The notes beneath the pieces are model-generated. The model did not search any database. It was given only the letters and a program-made list of their open reading frames with translations, and had not been told where the DNA came from. DNA of 64,000 nt from Eutreptiella sp. 'Long Island Sound 2002' (Eukaryota > Euglenozoa > Euglenophyceae > Eutreptiales > Eutreptiaceae): positions 118,433,104 through 118,497,103 of the forward strand of contig OZ038379.1 of assembly GCA_964036045.1 (NCBI GenBank), given 5' to 3'. The translations under genes were made by a program, and so were the position numbers. Positions 32,369 to 44,488 of the stretch are shown here, piece after piece (the stretch's first letter is position 1; each line of letters opens with the position of its first letter).

Positions 32369-33330
32369 ATGGCGGTGCACAGCATAAAGGGAAACAGACA
32401 TGGATGCCAAGAAGAGTCGGAATGTGTCCACATGCACTGTGCTGTACATGGTGTGGTTGCGGCCCAACATGTTTATCGTGCATCCGCCATACATGGTTGT
32501 GAATTACGCATCGTGCGCCTCCATTTTCCGACGGTTGTACCAATTGGTGGTCGCATTGATGAATGTGCTAGTTGATCCAGCACGGCCCATGCTATTGGTG
32601 TTTCCCGCAACCTGCCGCTGTACGCGGCGGAATTTGAATATTGTGTCAATCCTTTTGGTGTTTCTGTGCGGTGAACCATCCGTTTTTGGGATTGCACCGG
32701 CTTGCCACCTAAAGGAATGCAGAAGGTGCCCTTGGCAGAGGTGACAACCACACAGAATGCACTGCCTCCGGACTTCGAAGGGGAGTTGCCGTTACTCGCA
32801 AACGCGACACCGGTGACACCAGCCGCGTCAAGCTCCCTAGGCAAGTGCATTGAGGAGACCGCCAAACACGCAAACAAAATAGATAAGCAGGTGATGAAGC
32901 AGGAGGCCAAGCAGGAGGCAAAGCAGCACGCTGCCATGGCCGACAATACGCCAAAGGCAGCCGGGAAGAGGGGTGTTAATGGCACTACATGGTCTCTTCA
33001 CTCCCCGGGTCCTCCACTTACTTGTGGTCTCTAAATCAGCAGCACATTGGGAGGCATTGGCAGACGGCTTGGCTGAGGGGCTTGCCTTGGATTCCGACGC
33101 CTTGCTGTAGGGAGCAATCTCAGTAGCAAGCCCAGTAGTAGGGCAAACAGGGGAAAGAGCTCTCCATTAGGCGTATCAGTTGCGATGATGCACTCGTTCG
33201 AGAGGATTCACAGATGGGCCCGCCCACGCTCTCCACCACTTCCAGCTTTGCAGGCGCGAAGATCGCTACGGCACAAGACATGCAAAATTTTTTCGAGAAG
33301 AGTTGGGGTAATGGGAAGAAGAACTAGTCC
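32369..33330 (+). pseudogene. gene-A-like protein remnant (block S, copy A)
   Basis: Pieces in several frames: HCAVHGVVAAQHVYRAS then NLPLYAAEFEYCV (32,369-32,640), MPPKGMQKVPLAEVTT with a repeated KQEAKQEAKQHA helix (32,702-33,034), and a final MQNFFEKSWGNGKKN before a stop. Order and landmarks (CGV...., then KTPLY in gene A against NLPLY here, and a basic C-terminus) suggest a distant gene-A relative. Stops and frameshifts, or unrecognised introns, separate the parts. Similarity is by eye and weak. Confidence 0.3.
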
Positions 33331-33747
33331 CACTGACTGCTCGATGGTGGTGTTTCACTATTGGCAGCACCCCCCCCCCCCCCGAGGATACTGGTTGCTT
33401 GTCAATGTGATGGGGTTGTGCCCTTGGTGTGGGGCGAACTCCTCTTGTACTCCCGTTTGTGGTGATTTTTTGTGTTCGGATTCACATTCACATGTGTGTT
33501 CTACAGCTGGCGGGTGTCCACCAATGGATCGTAGCTACATACTGTTTTGTATTCTTATGTGGTGGCTTGTTGTGTGCCTTGTATTGCATCTGGTGAGAGG
33601 CTTGTCTTGGGAATCGCACGTCGTTGTTGTACACATGTCAACCCTCGTCTATGTTGCTCCGGTGAACTCGAGACCCAATGTCCCCCAAAGTAGGCGCATT
33701 GAAGGTGCGGTGTTTGTGTTCAAAGTCTTCGGGTGCCGTCGTAATGT

Positions 33748-34914
33748 CTAGGAGTAGAAAAACCCTAGGAAGGTGCGCATGTATTGCACAGCCGCGGCAC
33801 ACTCCAACCTAACGTTGCCCTGCGCGTTGGCGCTGTCATTGCCCTTTGCCATCCTACCCTTTGTTACTGTCTTGGCTGCCATGCGGGCAACATCTAGGAT
33901 TGGATGGAAAAAATTGCGGACAGCGACCGCCGCGGACTTGCCAATGGCAGCCGACGCCGCATCCCTCATGCTGGAAATACCACAAATAGTTACTCGCAGT
34001 ACCCCGTGCAACCCGTAGTTGGGAATGCAACATTTGGCTGGGAGGTGTCTACATGTCGCTGCCATGGGGAGCACAACCTCCCACCAGCCGTCAATGGTGG
34101 CTTCCAAGCCGAAGTTGGCAAGGCAGTCTGCCCTATTGCGGCCGCAAACCCAACATACCATGGCTTGTGAAGTCTCGGCTTTCAAAAATTTACCATTGGC
34201 CATTAAAATTTGTGCCGTGCCGTCGGCACGGAGGAGGAAAAGTGTTTCCCGGTCGGCACCGGAAGTATCTTGCAAGACAACCTTACCAGCATAGCACAAC
34301 TGTTGGTCGCAGTCAACCTCTTGAGCAGCCGCGTACAAGGTCGCCCACTCCTCACTACCCCCCAGTAGCCACCAGCTTGCTAGTTGATTGGGGCTACTGG
34401 TTGCCCCAAGGGTGCAATGCACGTACGAAGGCTCGTGCCGCAACGTGCCGTCCACTGCTAGTGGCATCCTATGCAGCCTTGGGTTGCCCGGTTGTTGGAC
34501 GTGGGCCGGTTCAACCGGTTGGCAACGGTACACGTGTTGCCACCGCACCGGTAACGGGCAGAAGGCTCCGTATAGCTCGGTGTCATCCCCCGTCTTGGCT
34601 ACAAACCCCTCCGACCCGGGCTGTGCAAGCTGCTGCATGGTGACCCACACATGCTCCCAGGGTACCCCCTCGACTAGATGGGGAGTGAGGTACTGCGCCT
34701 CTGTCCTGCACAGGTGCAGCGACCGGATGCGCCACACCGCGGCGATGGTCTTCTCCCACATGGATGGTGCAGTGGGCAGAGCACCACTCCCCCCGCCCGT
34801 CTACCGGCATGAGGACAATCTGGCCCGTGTCCGGGGTGTGCTTCACCAGATACTAGGCTCCTAGTTCCCCCGAGATAACGTCCTGCAATGTCCTCAAGCA
34901 GCGGGCCTGGTGCT
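33748..34914 (-). pseudogene. KDZ-like transposase N-terminal half (copy A)
   Basis: A clean frame of 337 residues (34,761 to 33,748) has a Cys pair (CWVCGRNRADC), GWWEVVLPMA and the block IPNYGLHGVLRVT, resembling the KDZ pattern of a P-x-x, LHxxLR motif after a zinc-binding pair. The Asp usually found before LH is Gly here. The same reading extends upstream in another frame (VISGELGA to VGEDH), with a stop and a frameshift. Upstream it is cut at about 34,915 by the fold-back arm. Copy B covers 45,389-46,086. Confidence 0.4.
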
Positions 34915-34920
34915 GCGTGA

Positions 34921-37880
34921 CACACTGTGTCATGCACACTGCACACTGCAAACTGTGCATTGCAAATTGCACACTGCACGTTGTAATGCACACTGCACAA
35001 TGTGTATTGCACACTGCAAAGTGAACACTATGTATTGCATAGTGCACAGTGCATACTGTGTATTGCACACTGCACACTGTGTGTTATAAATTGCACACTG
35101 TACCCTGTGTAATACACTTTGCACACTGTCTGCACAGTGTGTATTCCTCACTGCAAACTGCACACTGTGTATTGCACACTGCACACTGCACAATGTGTGT
35201 TACCAATTGCACACTGCACACTGCAATGCACACTGCACACTGTGTAATACACTCTGCGCACTGTCTGCACACTGTGTATTGCACAATGCACACTGCACAT
35301 TATGAATTGCACACTGCACACTGCACACTGTGTGTAGTGTGCACCACACAGGGTGTAGTATGCCGTGTGTGATGTAATCCACACTGCACACTGTGTAATG
35401 CACACTACACATTGTGTCATGCACACTACACGCTGCACCTTGTGTATTGCACATTGGGTATTGCACAGTGCACCGGGTGCAGTGTGCAATACCCAGTGTG
35501 CATTACACAGGGTGCGATGTGTAGTGTGCAATACACAGTGTGCAGTGTGCAGTACAGTGTGCAGTGTGCAATTTGTAATGCACAGTGTGCAGTGTGCAAT
35601 ACACAGTGTGCAGTGTGCATTACAGTGTGCAGTGTGCAATACACGATGTGCAGTGTGCAGTGTGCAGTACACAGTGTGCGATGCGCGTTGTACACTGCAC
35701 ACTGCACACTTTGTAATGCACACTGCACACTGTGTCATGCACACTGCACACCGTACAGTGCAAGCGTTCGGGCGCTCAATGAGCGCTCACTAAGCGCCCA
35801 CTGAAGGCGCCAAATGGCTCAGTGAGCGCTTAGTGAGGGGTCACTCATGGTTCACTGTCACTGTACACTGTCCATGCACACTGTCCATGTACACTGTCTA
35901 CTGTCACTGTACATGGTACAGTGTATTCTGGCACTGTACATTGTCACTGCGTACTGCACACTTTGCATTGTACACTGTCACTATACACTGTCACCGTACA
36001 TTGTCACTGTACACTGTACACTGTACACCGTACTCCCCAAGGTCTCATAGAATGTATCCCTGCACGCAGCGCGTCCGCCACGACGGCCAAGACTCTACAA
36101 TAGCACTCTACACTGTCACTCTACACTCAATGTATGCTCTCACCGTACACTGTCATTGTACGTTGTCACTGTACACTGTCACTGTAAACTTGGTGCGATT
36201 TTTTTTTGGAAGGGGTGGTTGGTAATTTGAGCTCCCCCTCTTTGCAGTCCTTTAACCCACCTCCCCCCCCCCGCACAGCTACAGCCAGAAGCCAAAAAAC
36301 GGCTGCGGCCACAGTGAAAGCTGCAACTGCAGCCTTCGCCACAGCCTGGGCTACACACACTGACACAACCACAACCAAATCCACACGCAACACAACTTGC
36401 AGAAACACACCCACACCCACACCCACACCCACACCCACACCCACACCCACAACCAAAGCCGCAACCATAGCCACTACCACAACTACACCCACAACGAGAG
36501 CTACCACAACGGCCATAGCAACAACCGCACGCAAGCCCAGAACCATAGCCACAACCACAACCACAACCATACCTGCCTCTGCAGCCACAAACACAATGTT
36601 ATGCGCACTCAATCAAAGCCTATGCCACGCAACACCAAAACCAACAACAACATCCAAAACAACAGCTGCAACACACACACACACACACACACACACTTGC
36701 GCGTACACACATTCATGAATCCACATACACACACGAACCTAGGTAACCAGAAACCAAAGAATGCAGTCACACACTCACAAAGACCCACGCAAAAAGATAC
36801 CTTCACCCATGCATCGATCCATGCAATCCCCCCCCCCCCCGATTCACACACAAACACACATACAAACACACTAAATGAGAAAAACCAAGAACGAACAAAT
36901 CATCTACACTGGCGCACATGCACATTGGCACAACTACACACGAACACAAGCACGCACACACCCACCCACACACATAATAGCACAACATACCTGCAAAGGT
37001 CATCCTCCTTTCCACCACCATCATGCATGTGATGCCACGGCCAAAAAATAGGAAAGGCCGGACAAGGGGACGGGGGAGGCAAGATAAAAGAAGGGCTACG
37101 CACGAGGGAAGCGGAAGGACATAGCATAGCAAAAGGGGAGGGGAGGGGATAAGGAGGGAGAGGGATCAATGTGTCATAGTGTAGGTCAAGATGGTTGTAT
37201 GATGAACCTCACAAAAGCGAGCAATGTCCTTTGTGCCCTACTTGTGCTTCATGGGGTGTGTGTGTGCAGTGGGTGGGTGCAATTTTCATGAGGCAGCAAC
37301 GAACACCCTCGCAAATGGCTAGGTTCATATCCATACACACGTCCACACACACATGCACATACACAAATTGACAACCACATTCATTCTTGTGTGCACTTAT
37401 GTTGCATGTACATAAACACATGGCCACATTGAACCATGCGAAGTGAAGGGCTAGGGAGAGATGGTTACGGGTGTGGGGTTCGGGTGTATGTGTGTGTATG
37501 TGTTTGCATATTTGTGTCGCTCACAAAGTGTGTGCTTGGATGTTTGTGTGTTTATCGCAGTGGGTACATGTATGCAAGTATGTATGTGTGCATGCACGCT
37601 CCAGTTCTTGAAGAAAAGACATGGTGACCATTGCGGACCGATGTTGCTGTGAAAAGGGTGAAGTGTGGGCCGGCAAGGGTGGGAAGAGAGGGCGGAACGG
37701 GGGAGAAACTCCTGAGTGAGCCCTCAAAGAGCCCGTAATTAGCTCTCAGTGAGCGCTCAGTGAGCCATTTGGCGCGCTCAGGGACAGCTAAGTGAGAGCT
37801 AACTGAGAGCTAAGTGAGCCGGCTCAGTGACGGCAGTGGTGATGGCTCAGTCGGGCGCTCAGTCAACTGAGCCGTCGCCA
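34921..37880 (+). mobile_element. single-arm second copy of the fold-back element
   Basis: Matches 10,655-13,868 directly: TGCACACTG array, GAGCGCTCACTGAGC units, GTACACTGTCAC motifs, polyC, a shorter CCCACA tract, CA repeats, and the GCTCAGTCAACTGAGC end. The left arm is absent, so it cannot fold as the first copy does. The array core carries internal deletions. Confidence 0.7.
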
Positions 37881-38335
37881 AAAAAAGTCCCCCCCCTCTT
37901 GAACCTTGACCAAGTGAGCATCTAAAATTTCTAAAAGCATGAAATGCACATTACCTAGCATGCAAACAGCACAACAAACAAGCTCAAAGACATCGCAATG
38001 CACAGCTGAGCCCCAAATGAGCCCCAACTTCACATTTCCACTTAGCCACCAGTGAGCCGCAGGTACAATACCATTGATGTAGTAGCCTATGGTTAGGGTT
38101 AGGGTCAACGAGCTGGTTGAACCAGTCTTGGTTTTATAACCCTTTTTAGTGTCTAGTGTGGACCTACCAGGTTTAGCAGCAGCAGCAAGCAAGCAAGCAA
38201 GCAGCAAGCAGCACGCGCGAAATGGGAAAAAATCAGAATTCCATCGTGGTGCTTCGCATTCGGGTGAAATTTTGGTGGATGATACCTATGGATGTGAAGT
38301 ACAATGACACAAAGTTTGAGCAAGAAACTCAACGC
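37875..38335 (-). repeat. inverted copy of 7,447-7,915 (block T)
   Basis: The run CTCTTGAACCTTGACCAAGT through GGTTAGGGTTAGGG (telomere-like, near 38,093) to the GCAAGCAAGCAAGCAGC tract is the reverse complement of the left flank of the fold-back element. At about 38,340 it joins a second GTCAACTGAGCC end. Block T is thus sandwiched between two fold-back ends. Confidence 0.7.
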
Positions 38336-38631
38336 TGGCGCCCAGTCAACTGAGCCGTCGAAGAACCCCCCCCCCCAGGTCGAATCCTGATGGACTAGGG
38401 ATTGGGATCCCTTTGGGGACATTCCAAAACCCCAACCCACCCCCGACAACCGCAAGTTTTGACATGAAACCCCTTGAAAAACACCAGTTAGCCCAAAATG
38501 AGCCGTTTTAGCCCCAAGTGAGCCCCAACTTCACATTTTGGAGTGAGCCGCAGGTATAATCTCGTTTGAGTGCTAGCAGCAAAAATCTTGCGCCATGGGG
38601 CGGTAGCAAGAACCTGCTAAAATGAAGACAC

Positions 38632-40664
38632 ACAACTCTTGAAAGAACGCACGCCGGAGCAACATAGACGAGGGTTGACATGTGTACAACAACGACGTGC
38701 GGTTCCCAAGACAAGCCTCTTACGAGATGCAATACAAGGCACACAACAAGCCACCACATAAGAATACAAAAAAGTATGTAGCTACGATCCATTGGTGGAC
38801 ACCCGCCAGCTAGAGAACACACATGTGAATGTGAATCCGAACACAAAAAATCACCACAAACAGGAGTACAAGAGGAGTTCGCCCCACACCAAGGGCACAA
38901 CCCCATCACATTGACAAGCAACCAGTATCCTCGGGGGGGGGGGGGGGTTGCTGCCAATATTGAAACACCACCATCGAGCAGTCAGTGGGACTAGTTGTTC
39001 TTCCCATTACCCCCACTCTTCTCGAAAAAATTTTGCATGTCTTGTGCCGTAGCCATCTTCGCGCCTGCAGAGCTGGAAGTGGTGGAGAGCGTGGGCGGGC
39101 CCATCTGTGAATCCTCTCGAACGAGTGCATCATCGCAATTGATACGCCTAATGGAGAGCTCTTTCCCCTGTTTGCCCTACTACTGGGCTTGCTACTGAGA
39201 TTGCTCCCAACAGCAAGGCGTCGGACTCCAAGGAAAGCCCCTCAGCCAAGCCGTCTGCCAATGCCTCCCAGTGTGCTGCTGAGTTAGAGACCACAAGTAA
39301 GTGGAGGATCCGGGGAGTGAAGAGACCATGTAGTGCCATTAACACCCCTCTTCCCGGCTGCCCTTGGCGTATTGTCGGCCATGGTAGCGTGCTGCTTTGC
39401 CTCCTGCTTGGCCTCCTGCTTCATCACCTGCTTGTCTATATTGTTTGCGTGTTTGGCGGTCTCCTCAATGCACTTGCCTAGGGAGGTTGACGCGGTTGGT
39501 GTCAGCGGTGTCGTGTTTGCCAATAACGGCAACTCCCCTTCGAAGTCCGGAGGCAGTGCATTCTGTGTGGTTGTCACCTCTGCCAAGGGCACCTTCTGCA
39601 TGCCTTTAGGTGGCAAGCCGGTGCAATCCCAAAAACGGATGGTTCACCGCACAGAATACACCAAAAGGATTGACACAATATTCAAATTCCGCCGCGTACA
39701 GCGGCAGGTTGCAGGAAACACCAATAGCATGGGCCGTGCTGGATCAACTAGCACATTCATCAATGCGACCACCAATTGGTACAACCGTCGGAAGATGGAG
39801 GCGCACTATGCGTAATTCACAACCATGTATGGTGGATGCACGATGAACATGTTGGGCTGCAACCACACCATGTACAGCACAGTGCATGTGGACACATTCC
39901 GACTCTTCTTCACAACCATGTCTATTTCCCTTAATGCTGTGCACCGTCATCTAGATCTTCTACTAATCTGCTAGTAGAGGTCGCTTCTCTTGCACGGATG
40001 GTGCCTACTCCCTTGTATTGGTTCCATACACAACGCAATGCGTCCCATCAGCCACCAACTTACCCCCTGGAACCACACTGATCGTGTCCATGCCCAAGCT
40101 CAATGTACACCAAGTGGCTTGCATTCACCGTTCCCATCATGTCCTTCCAGTGTCACAGTGGTGGCATCTTGTTGTTCGCCACCACCTCGAGCACTACATC
40201 CTGCGCAGCATCGCCGCTCAAAGTACCTTCAGCGGTCATGTATGCCGCAAGACTCTTCCTCAATCCCTTGTGTGCTGCCTGGGTCTAGAATGTGGCCTTC
40301 ATCGAATCCTTTGCCTTCCGGTTGAGGCGTTACGATCTCTAGATTGCCATTGCTCGCTCCCGTAGTCCCCAACTCCACAAGCGGTTGTCCGCGATCAAAC
40401 GTTTCGCTATGCTTTTAGTGCCGAAAGACATAAGACACGTTATTGCCGATGAAACAGGGTGTGCCGATGTTAACCGTGTGCCAACCATCACTCCAAACTA
40501 TTTTTTACTATTAGCAGTTAAAGCTGGTGTAGAACACAACATCTTCCCCGGACCGAGCAAACAATACGTTAATAGTCGTGGGGCGGCACGTCTCGTTGGT
40601 ACACATAGGTGTCGATCCCTTGCAGTTCTTGCGATTCTTTTACCTTGCCGTTCACCATGCTCCT
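38632..40664 (-). repeat. duplicated block S (copy B, inverted)
   Basis: Reverse complement of 31,672-33,662. Here it lies between block V and block P, continuous with the zinc-knuckle gene at 40,569-40,982. This may be the original arrangement, because that gene is uninterrupted here. Confidence 0.7.
38970..39960 (-). pseudogene. gene-A-like protein remnant (block S, copy B)
   Basis: Minus-strand counterpart of 32,369-33,330, with MPPKGMQKVPLAEV and KQEAKQEAKQHA at 39,284-39,616 and the MQNFFEKSGGNGK end near 39,005-39,045. Same broken structure as copy A. Confidence 0.3.
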
Positions 40665-40982
40665 GGTGAGCTTTTTTGTCACCCGATCCCTCAACCACTC
40701 CATGGACTCCTTGCGGTACTTACAGTGCCTGTCCCCCGTTGATTCTTTAAAGAGTGCTGGTCCTAGCATCCTTGCATCCTCCAATTTTTCAATTGCTTGC
40801 AACCGATCGGCATAGCCATACATTGTGTCCGTAAAGTTGGCAACTCCCCGCCATTGCGTCACCGCACGTTGTTGCGGTGACAATAACAATCGCAATGTAA
40901 ACTTCTCGCTGCGCCCACAATGTTGTATCGACGCGATGTTTGTACTACACACAGAACACCATGACTTTTTTATTGCTGGCAT
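40569..40982 (-). pseudogene. zinc-knuckle-like protein (copy B, longer)
   Basis: 138 residues: KSWCSVCSTN, QHCGRSEKF, SPQQRAVTQWRG, a helical stretch, RKESMEWLRDRVTKKL and ELQGIDTYVYQRDVPPHDY, ending at a TAA that replaces Gln in copy A (31,672-31,818). The Cys-x2-Cys and His-Cys could form a zinc site. The protein is unrecognised. A palindrome of the TACTGCTAGCAGTA type follows downstream (about 40,501). Confidence 0.4.
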
Positions 40983-42652
40983 AACAACATACCGTCTTCT
41001 TAGGTGTCTTATAACCCTTGTACTCTAGGCCCAGGTCTTGTATAATGTGGCACAACTCATCTACATACGATGTCATCGGTGGGACCGTTGTGCTAGGCTT
41101 CCGGTGATCTCGTTGAATGTGGCCTCCTCATGCCTCCACTCGGGCCACTGGTGGTGGCCTCTCGCCATCCTCATCACCGCTCTAGGCGTGTCCGGCTTTA
41201 TCACCACAGCCTTAGTCTGTGTGTATGGCCGCGAAAGGTCTGCTTCATCAACCCCCCTGCATTGTGTCACTAGTGCCGTCTTCCGGTTGAAGATCTTACG
41301 TGCGGCGGCGAAGATGTGCTAATCAACAATGGGGAAGTACGTGGGGGCTCTTGAGGACCGGAGTACAAGTTTCTACTCTTAGCAGCAAAACTTTCATCAA
41401 ACCGTTGCTGACAGGTGCCATCATCGTGATCCTACAATATTGCACCGATCAAAATTGTTTTCTACTGCCAGCAGTAAAACTCAAACCATAGTGCTACACT
41501 ACAGACGAAAATTACCTTGTAGGTCAAGCAAGTAAGTGTGCACCTCCGCCACCTGCCTCTCAATTGCAGGGTGGCCCTAATCTTGTCTAGTCTCTTGCCG
41601 CTCAAGGGACGCGACCGTCCACGGCATTGGCGTTGTCGCCAGAATAGCTAGTTCAACGGTTCGTGCCCCTACCATGCAATCCACTTGACAATCCCCGTCA
41701 GAGCCGCTTCAGCCTCCTCGTCAGTGCATTGTTGTGTCCCATCGACCACCTAATCCCCGCCACTGTCCTTTGTCTCCTCCTCCTCCTCCTCATCATGCTC
41801 CTCATCCTCGTGGTCATTGTCATGCTCGCTTGCTTGCCCATCTGCATATGTGTGCTCTCCTCCACCAGTATCATGGCCTACACGGTGCACACGCCTTGTG
41901 TGGCAAACCATGTATGATGTCTTTGGCTAGTACGGAATTGACAATGAAGTTCACGCAAGCAGGAGTCTACGCCACACGCGCATTCTACACTTCGTTGGTA
42001 CGGAAATTCTGCTGTCTTCTACCGCTGACAGTACTAAATGGGCCGGTGACCCTTTCTGTGCAGGTGATTGTACGTTCATTGTGAAGCCAAATTGGATGGT
42101 TCAGGAATGGAATGTGGCGCACTGCAACGCACATCATCGTTCATCACAACAACCCAAAGGTCCGTGTACCGTTGGCAGAAGACAATAATAAAACTCAAAG
42201 GAGATAAACATCTTAAACCAACACTGTGTGCCCTAGAGACCCAAATGAAATACAATATACTTAATTTTTGGCGAAAAATTAATTGATTCAACCAAAGTAT
42301 GCACTTTTTGCGGGGGGTTAGGGGCGTCGCTTGGGAAAATTGTCAACCGTACGGGGTGCCTTGTGTGTTTGTCCACGATCTCACCCCTTGGTCTGGGGGA
42401 GGGGGGGGTTCACCCGTGTGTGACGTGTAAAAATATTCAAATGGCTTTCGGCTTTAAATTTTGAGATTAATTTTTGATGTAAAATCTGTAAATTTTCAAT
42501 ATTATGTGTCCCCGGGATCGAAAATTAAACGAACAAAATTAGAACAAAATTTCCGAAATTGAAACCTCCCTACACAAGCACAACAACACATATAACATAC
42601 GTATCAGCCTTCGCGGCTCGTGTCCTTGGCCATTCTTGCCATTGTGGCCGTG

Positions 42653-43078
42653 TTACACCTCTCGGGAGCCCGTTTCCGGGTCCCATAGTGCCAGGATAGC
42701 TTGGGTTTCGGTAGTGGGGTTAGGTGGGTTAGTGAGGGTATTTGGGTTGGGTTGAGGGTTTTCTTGGGGGTTAGTCGGGGGGTTAGCCGGCTTTGTTGGG
42801 GGGGGGTTGGTGGTGGGCGTCTTGCCCTTGCGCACCTTTTGTAGGTGCGCCTCCGCGGGTTCGGCCGTGCCGAAGATGAGGTGGCGCTCCACGTCATAGA
42901 ACTTGGGGTTGTTTGGGTATCTCACCAAAACAACCCCGCTCTTGCGGGTGTGGACACCGGTGACGGTGCCCACCTCTACCCCGCCCCCGTACCGGACGTG
43001 GGCGGGGATTCCCACGCGGGGATCGGGGGGTCCCCCCCGCTTTCCTAGTTCTTCACCCCCCCCTCGCTTCTTTCCCAC
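42653..43078 (-). pseudogene. Tudor/SH3-like domain exon of a KDZ-like gene (copy B)
   Basis: Counterpart of 16,043-16,636 with GTVTGVHTRKSGVVLVRYPN and DVERHLIFG and the Pro/Thr/Asn tail. Upstream, the Ser-rich acidic part is in another frame because of a deletion near 43,135 relative to copy A. Domain assignment is a guess from pattern. Confidence 0.35.
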
Positions 43079-43429
43079 CCCCCTCCGCCTTCTTCTCCTG
43101 CCGCTTCAGTTTTGGGGCGGGGACAGACTTTGACTTACGGGGGGGGGGTGTCCTCGCCGGAGCACGACGAAGAGGAAGAGACGGGGTTCTCGGACTCGTC
43201 CGAGAATGCGACTATGGGTGTCCAAAACAACTATTTTGTCCGAAAAAGGCCCTTTTCAATGGGTTGTAACGGAGGATATGGTTTCAAAAATTCTAGAAAA
43301 AACAAAATACAGATCCCTGCGCGAAAAAAACACCCCCTTTCCACACACTGGGTGGCCATGGTGGCCGTTTAATGCACTATTCGTATTGTGCCGCTCGCCT
43401 GTGTCTGCTGCGACCCTTGCGAATGCGAA

Positions 43430-43450
43430 TTCGGGCCAAATTCGCCCGAG
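43430..43450. repeat. TTCG-type palindrome (P3), copy B
   Basis: GCGAATTCGGGCCAAATTCGC-like inverted repeat, one base different from copy A's 16,831-16,851. Located between KDZ-like exons. Confidence 0.45.
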
Positions 43451-43543
43451 CTTCGCACGAAGTTGGCCCGATTTTCGCGTACGGGGATGCACATCTTCAC
43501 CATACCAAAGCAAGGCCTCTTTGCCATGAACCGTCCAAACGTG

Positions 43544-44102
43544 CTATGCTCGCCGCTGTTTGCGGCGTCTGAAACGTTGACTAAGGGTATGTACATAGTT
43601 GAGGTCACTAAGGGCCCTCTTGCGGGCCCGCCTAGCCAATTGTTGTACGGTCAACGGGCCTTGCCCACGCATGGACCTCTTTGTGACGTCCCACACCTCC
43701 GCACGGAGGCTGTCGTCTATAGTGTGGTTGTCAACGACAACCTGCACACCTAGGGCCCATAGAGAAGGCTGACACCCCCGCTGTTGCGCAACATGAGCTT
43801 TAGCCTACGGTGGCTGCCTTCGATGGCGAAGCATGAAAATTTGGAGAGGGTTCTCCATTGGCGGGCAAGAAAAGTACAACTGGTCAATCCACAAGTGTGA
43901 CCACAACAGCTTAGGCCATTCCAAGAGTAAGTGGGCTTTGCCCATCGCTATACTACACTCACATAACCTTCCTAGATCCGCCTCGGACAGCCAAGATGTC
44001 CGCCATGCATATATACACATCTTGGCAAAATTGTCCCACTGCCTACAAACATCCCCCCATGGTCTCCCCCCCATGGGGTGCAACCAAGGAAGGGTGGCCT
44101 AG
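43544..44102 (-). pseudogene. KDZ-like transposase C-terminal exons; empty site of the outer transposon (copy B)
   Basis: Minus-strand reading: FAKMCIYAWRTSWLS, ECSIAMGKAHLLLEWPKLLW, then FLARQWRTLSKFSCFAIEGS, HRRLKLMLRNSGG and, after a frameshift, VVVDNHTIDDSLRAEVWD. Glu-Gly-Ser-His followed by Arg-Leu-Lys and Arg-Asn-Ser is a hallmark I associate with KDZ-like C-termini. The unbroken CTGCCTTCGATGGCG here is the pre-insertion site of the 13-kb insertion in copy A. Confidence 0.5.
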
Positions 44103-44186
44103 GAACCCCCCTCCAAATGACACGGTAGTGCACCGCTAAAGTAACGGACCACACTTATGGGGGGTGTTTTTGGGGGTCAAAAAAAG

Positions 44187-44395
44187 CGTATAGGAACTAT
44201 CAAGACCCCGGTGTCGAACCAAGGGAGTGAACTTTTTTCGGGCAGGAACCCCCCTAGGAACCCCTTCCTAGACCCTTCCTTCACCCTTCCTGGACCCCTT
44301 CCTGGTAGGAACCCCCCTTCCTACACCCTTCCTAGACCCCTTCCTAGCCAGGAACCCCCCCCTTCCTGGCCAGGAACCCCCCTTCTTATGGCCCT
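44187..44395 (+). repeat. AGGAACCCC/CCTTCCTAGACC array (copy B)
   Basis: Counterpart of 30,651-30,842. Begins TATAGGAACTATCAAGACCC. The inverted array is at about 45,135-45,270. Confidence 0.5.
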
Positions 44396-44488
44396 TCCAG
44401 CCCCTCAAAGGTAGCCCGGTTTTCGCAATGCCTGCCTGTCCGTTCCCTTGCGATTGGATGACGGCCGTCACAAACCCGGCCCGTACAC

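Larger units (their letters stand above)
31672..33662 (+). repeat. duplicated block S (copy A orientation)
   Basis: About 2 kb that recurs reverse-complemented at about 38,632-40,664, with high identity by eye across GTGCTCGGTCCGGGGAAGATG, the QEAKQEAKQHA coding stretch and the polyC tract near 33,370. Its position relative to blocks P and Q differs between copies, showing inversion or transposition after duplication. Confidence 0.75.
40729..43818. repeat. duplicated block P (copy B)
   Basis: Direct, nearly identical duplicate of 14,121-17,228, including the P2 palindromes (41,369-41,480), the AT-rich stretch (about 42,420-42,600) and the KDZ-like exons. The part from 41,490 to 42,600 shows no gene. 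Confidence 0.8.
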
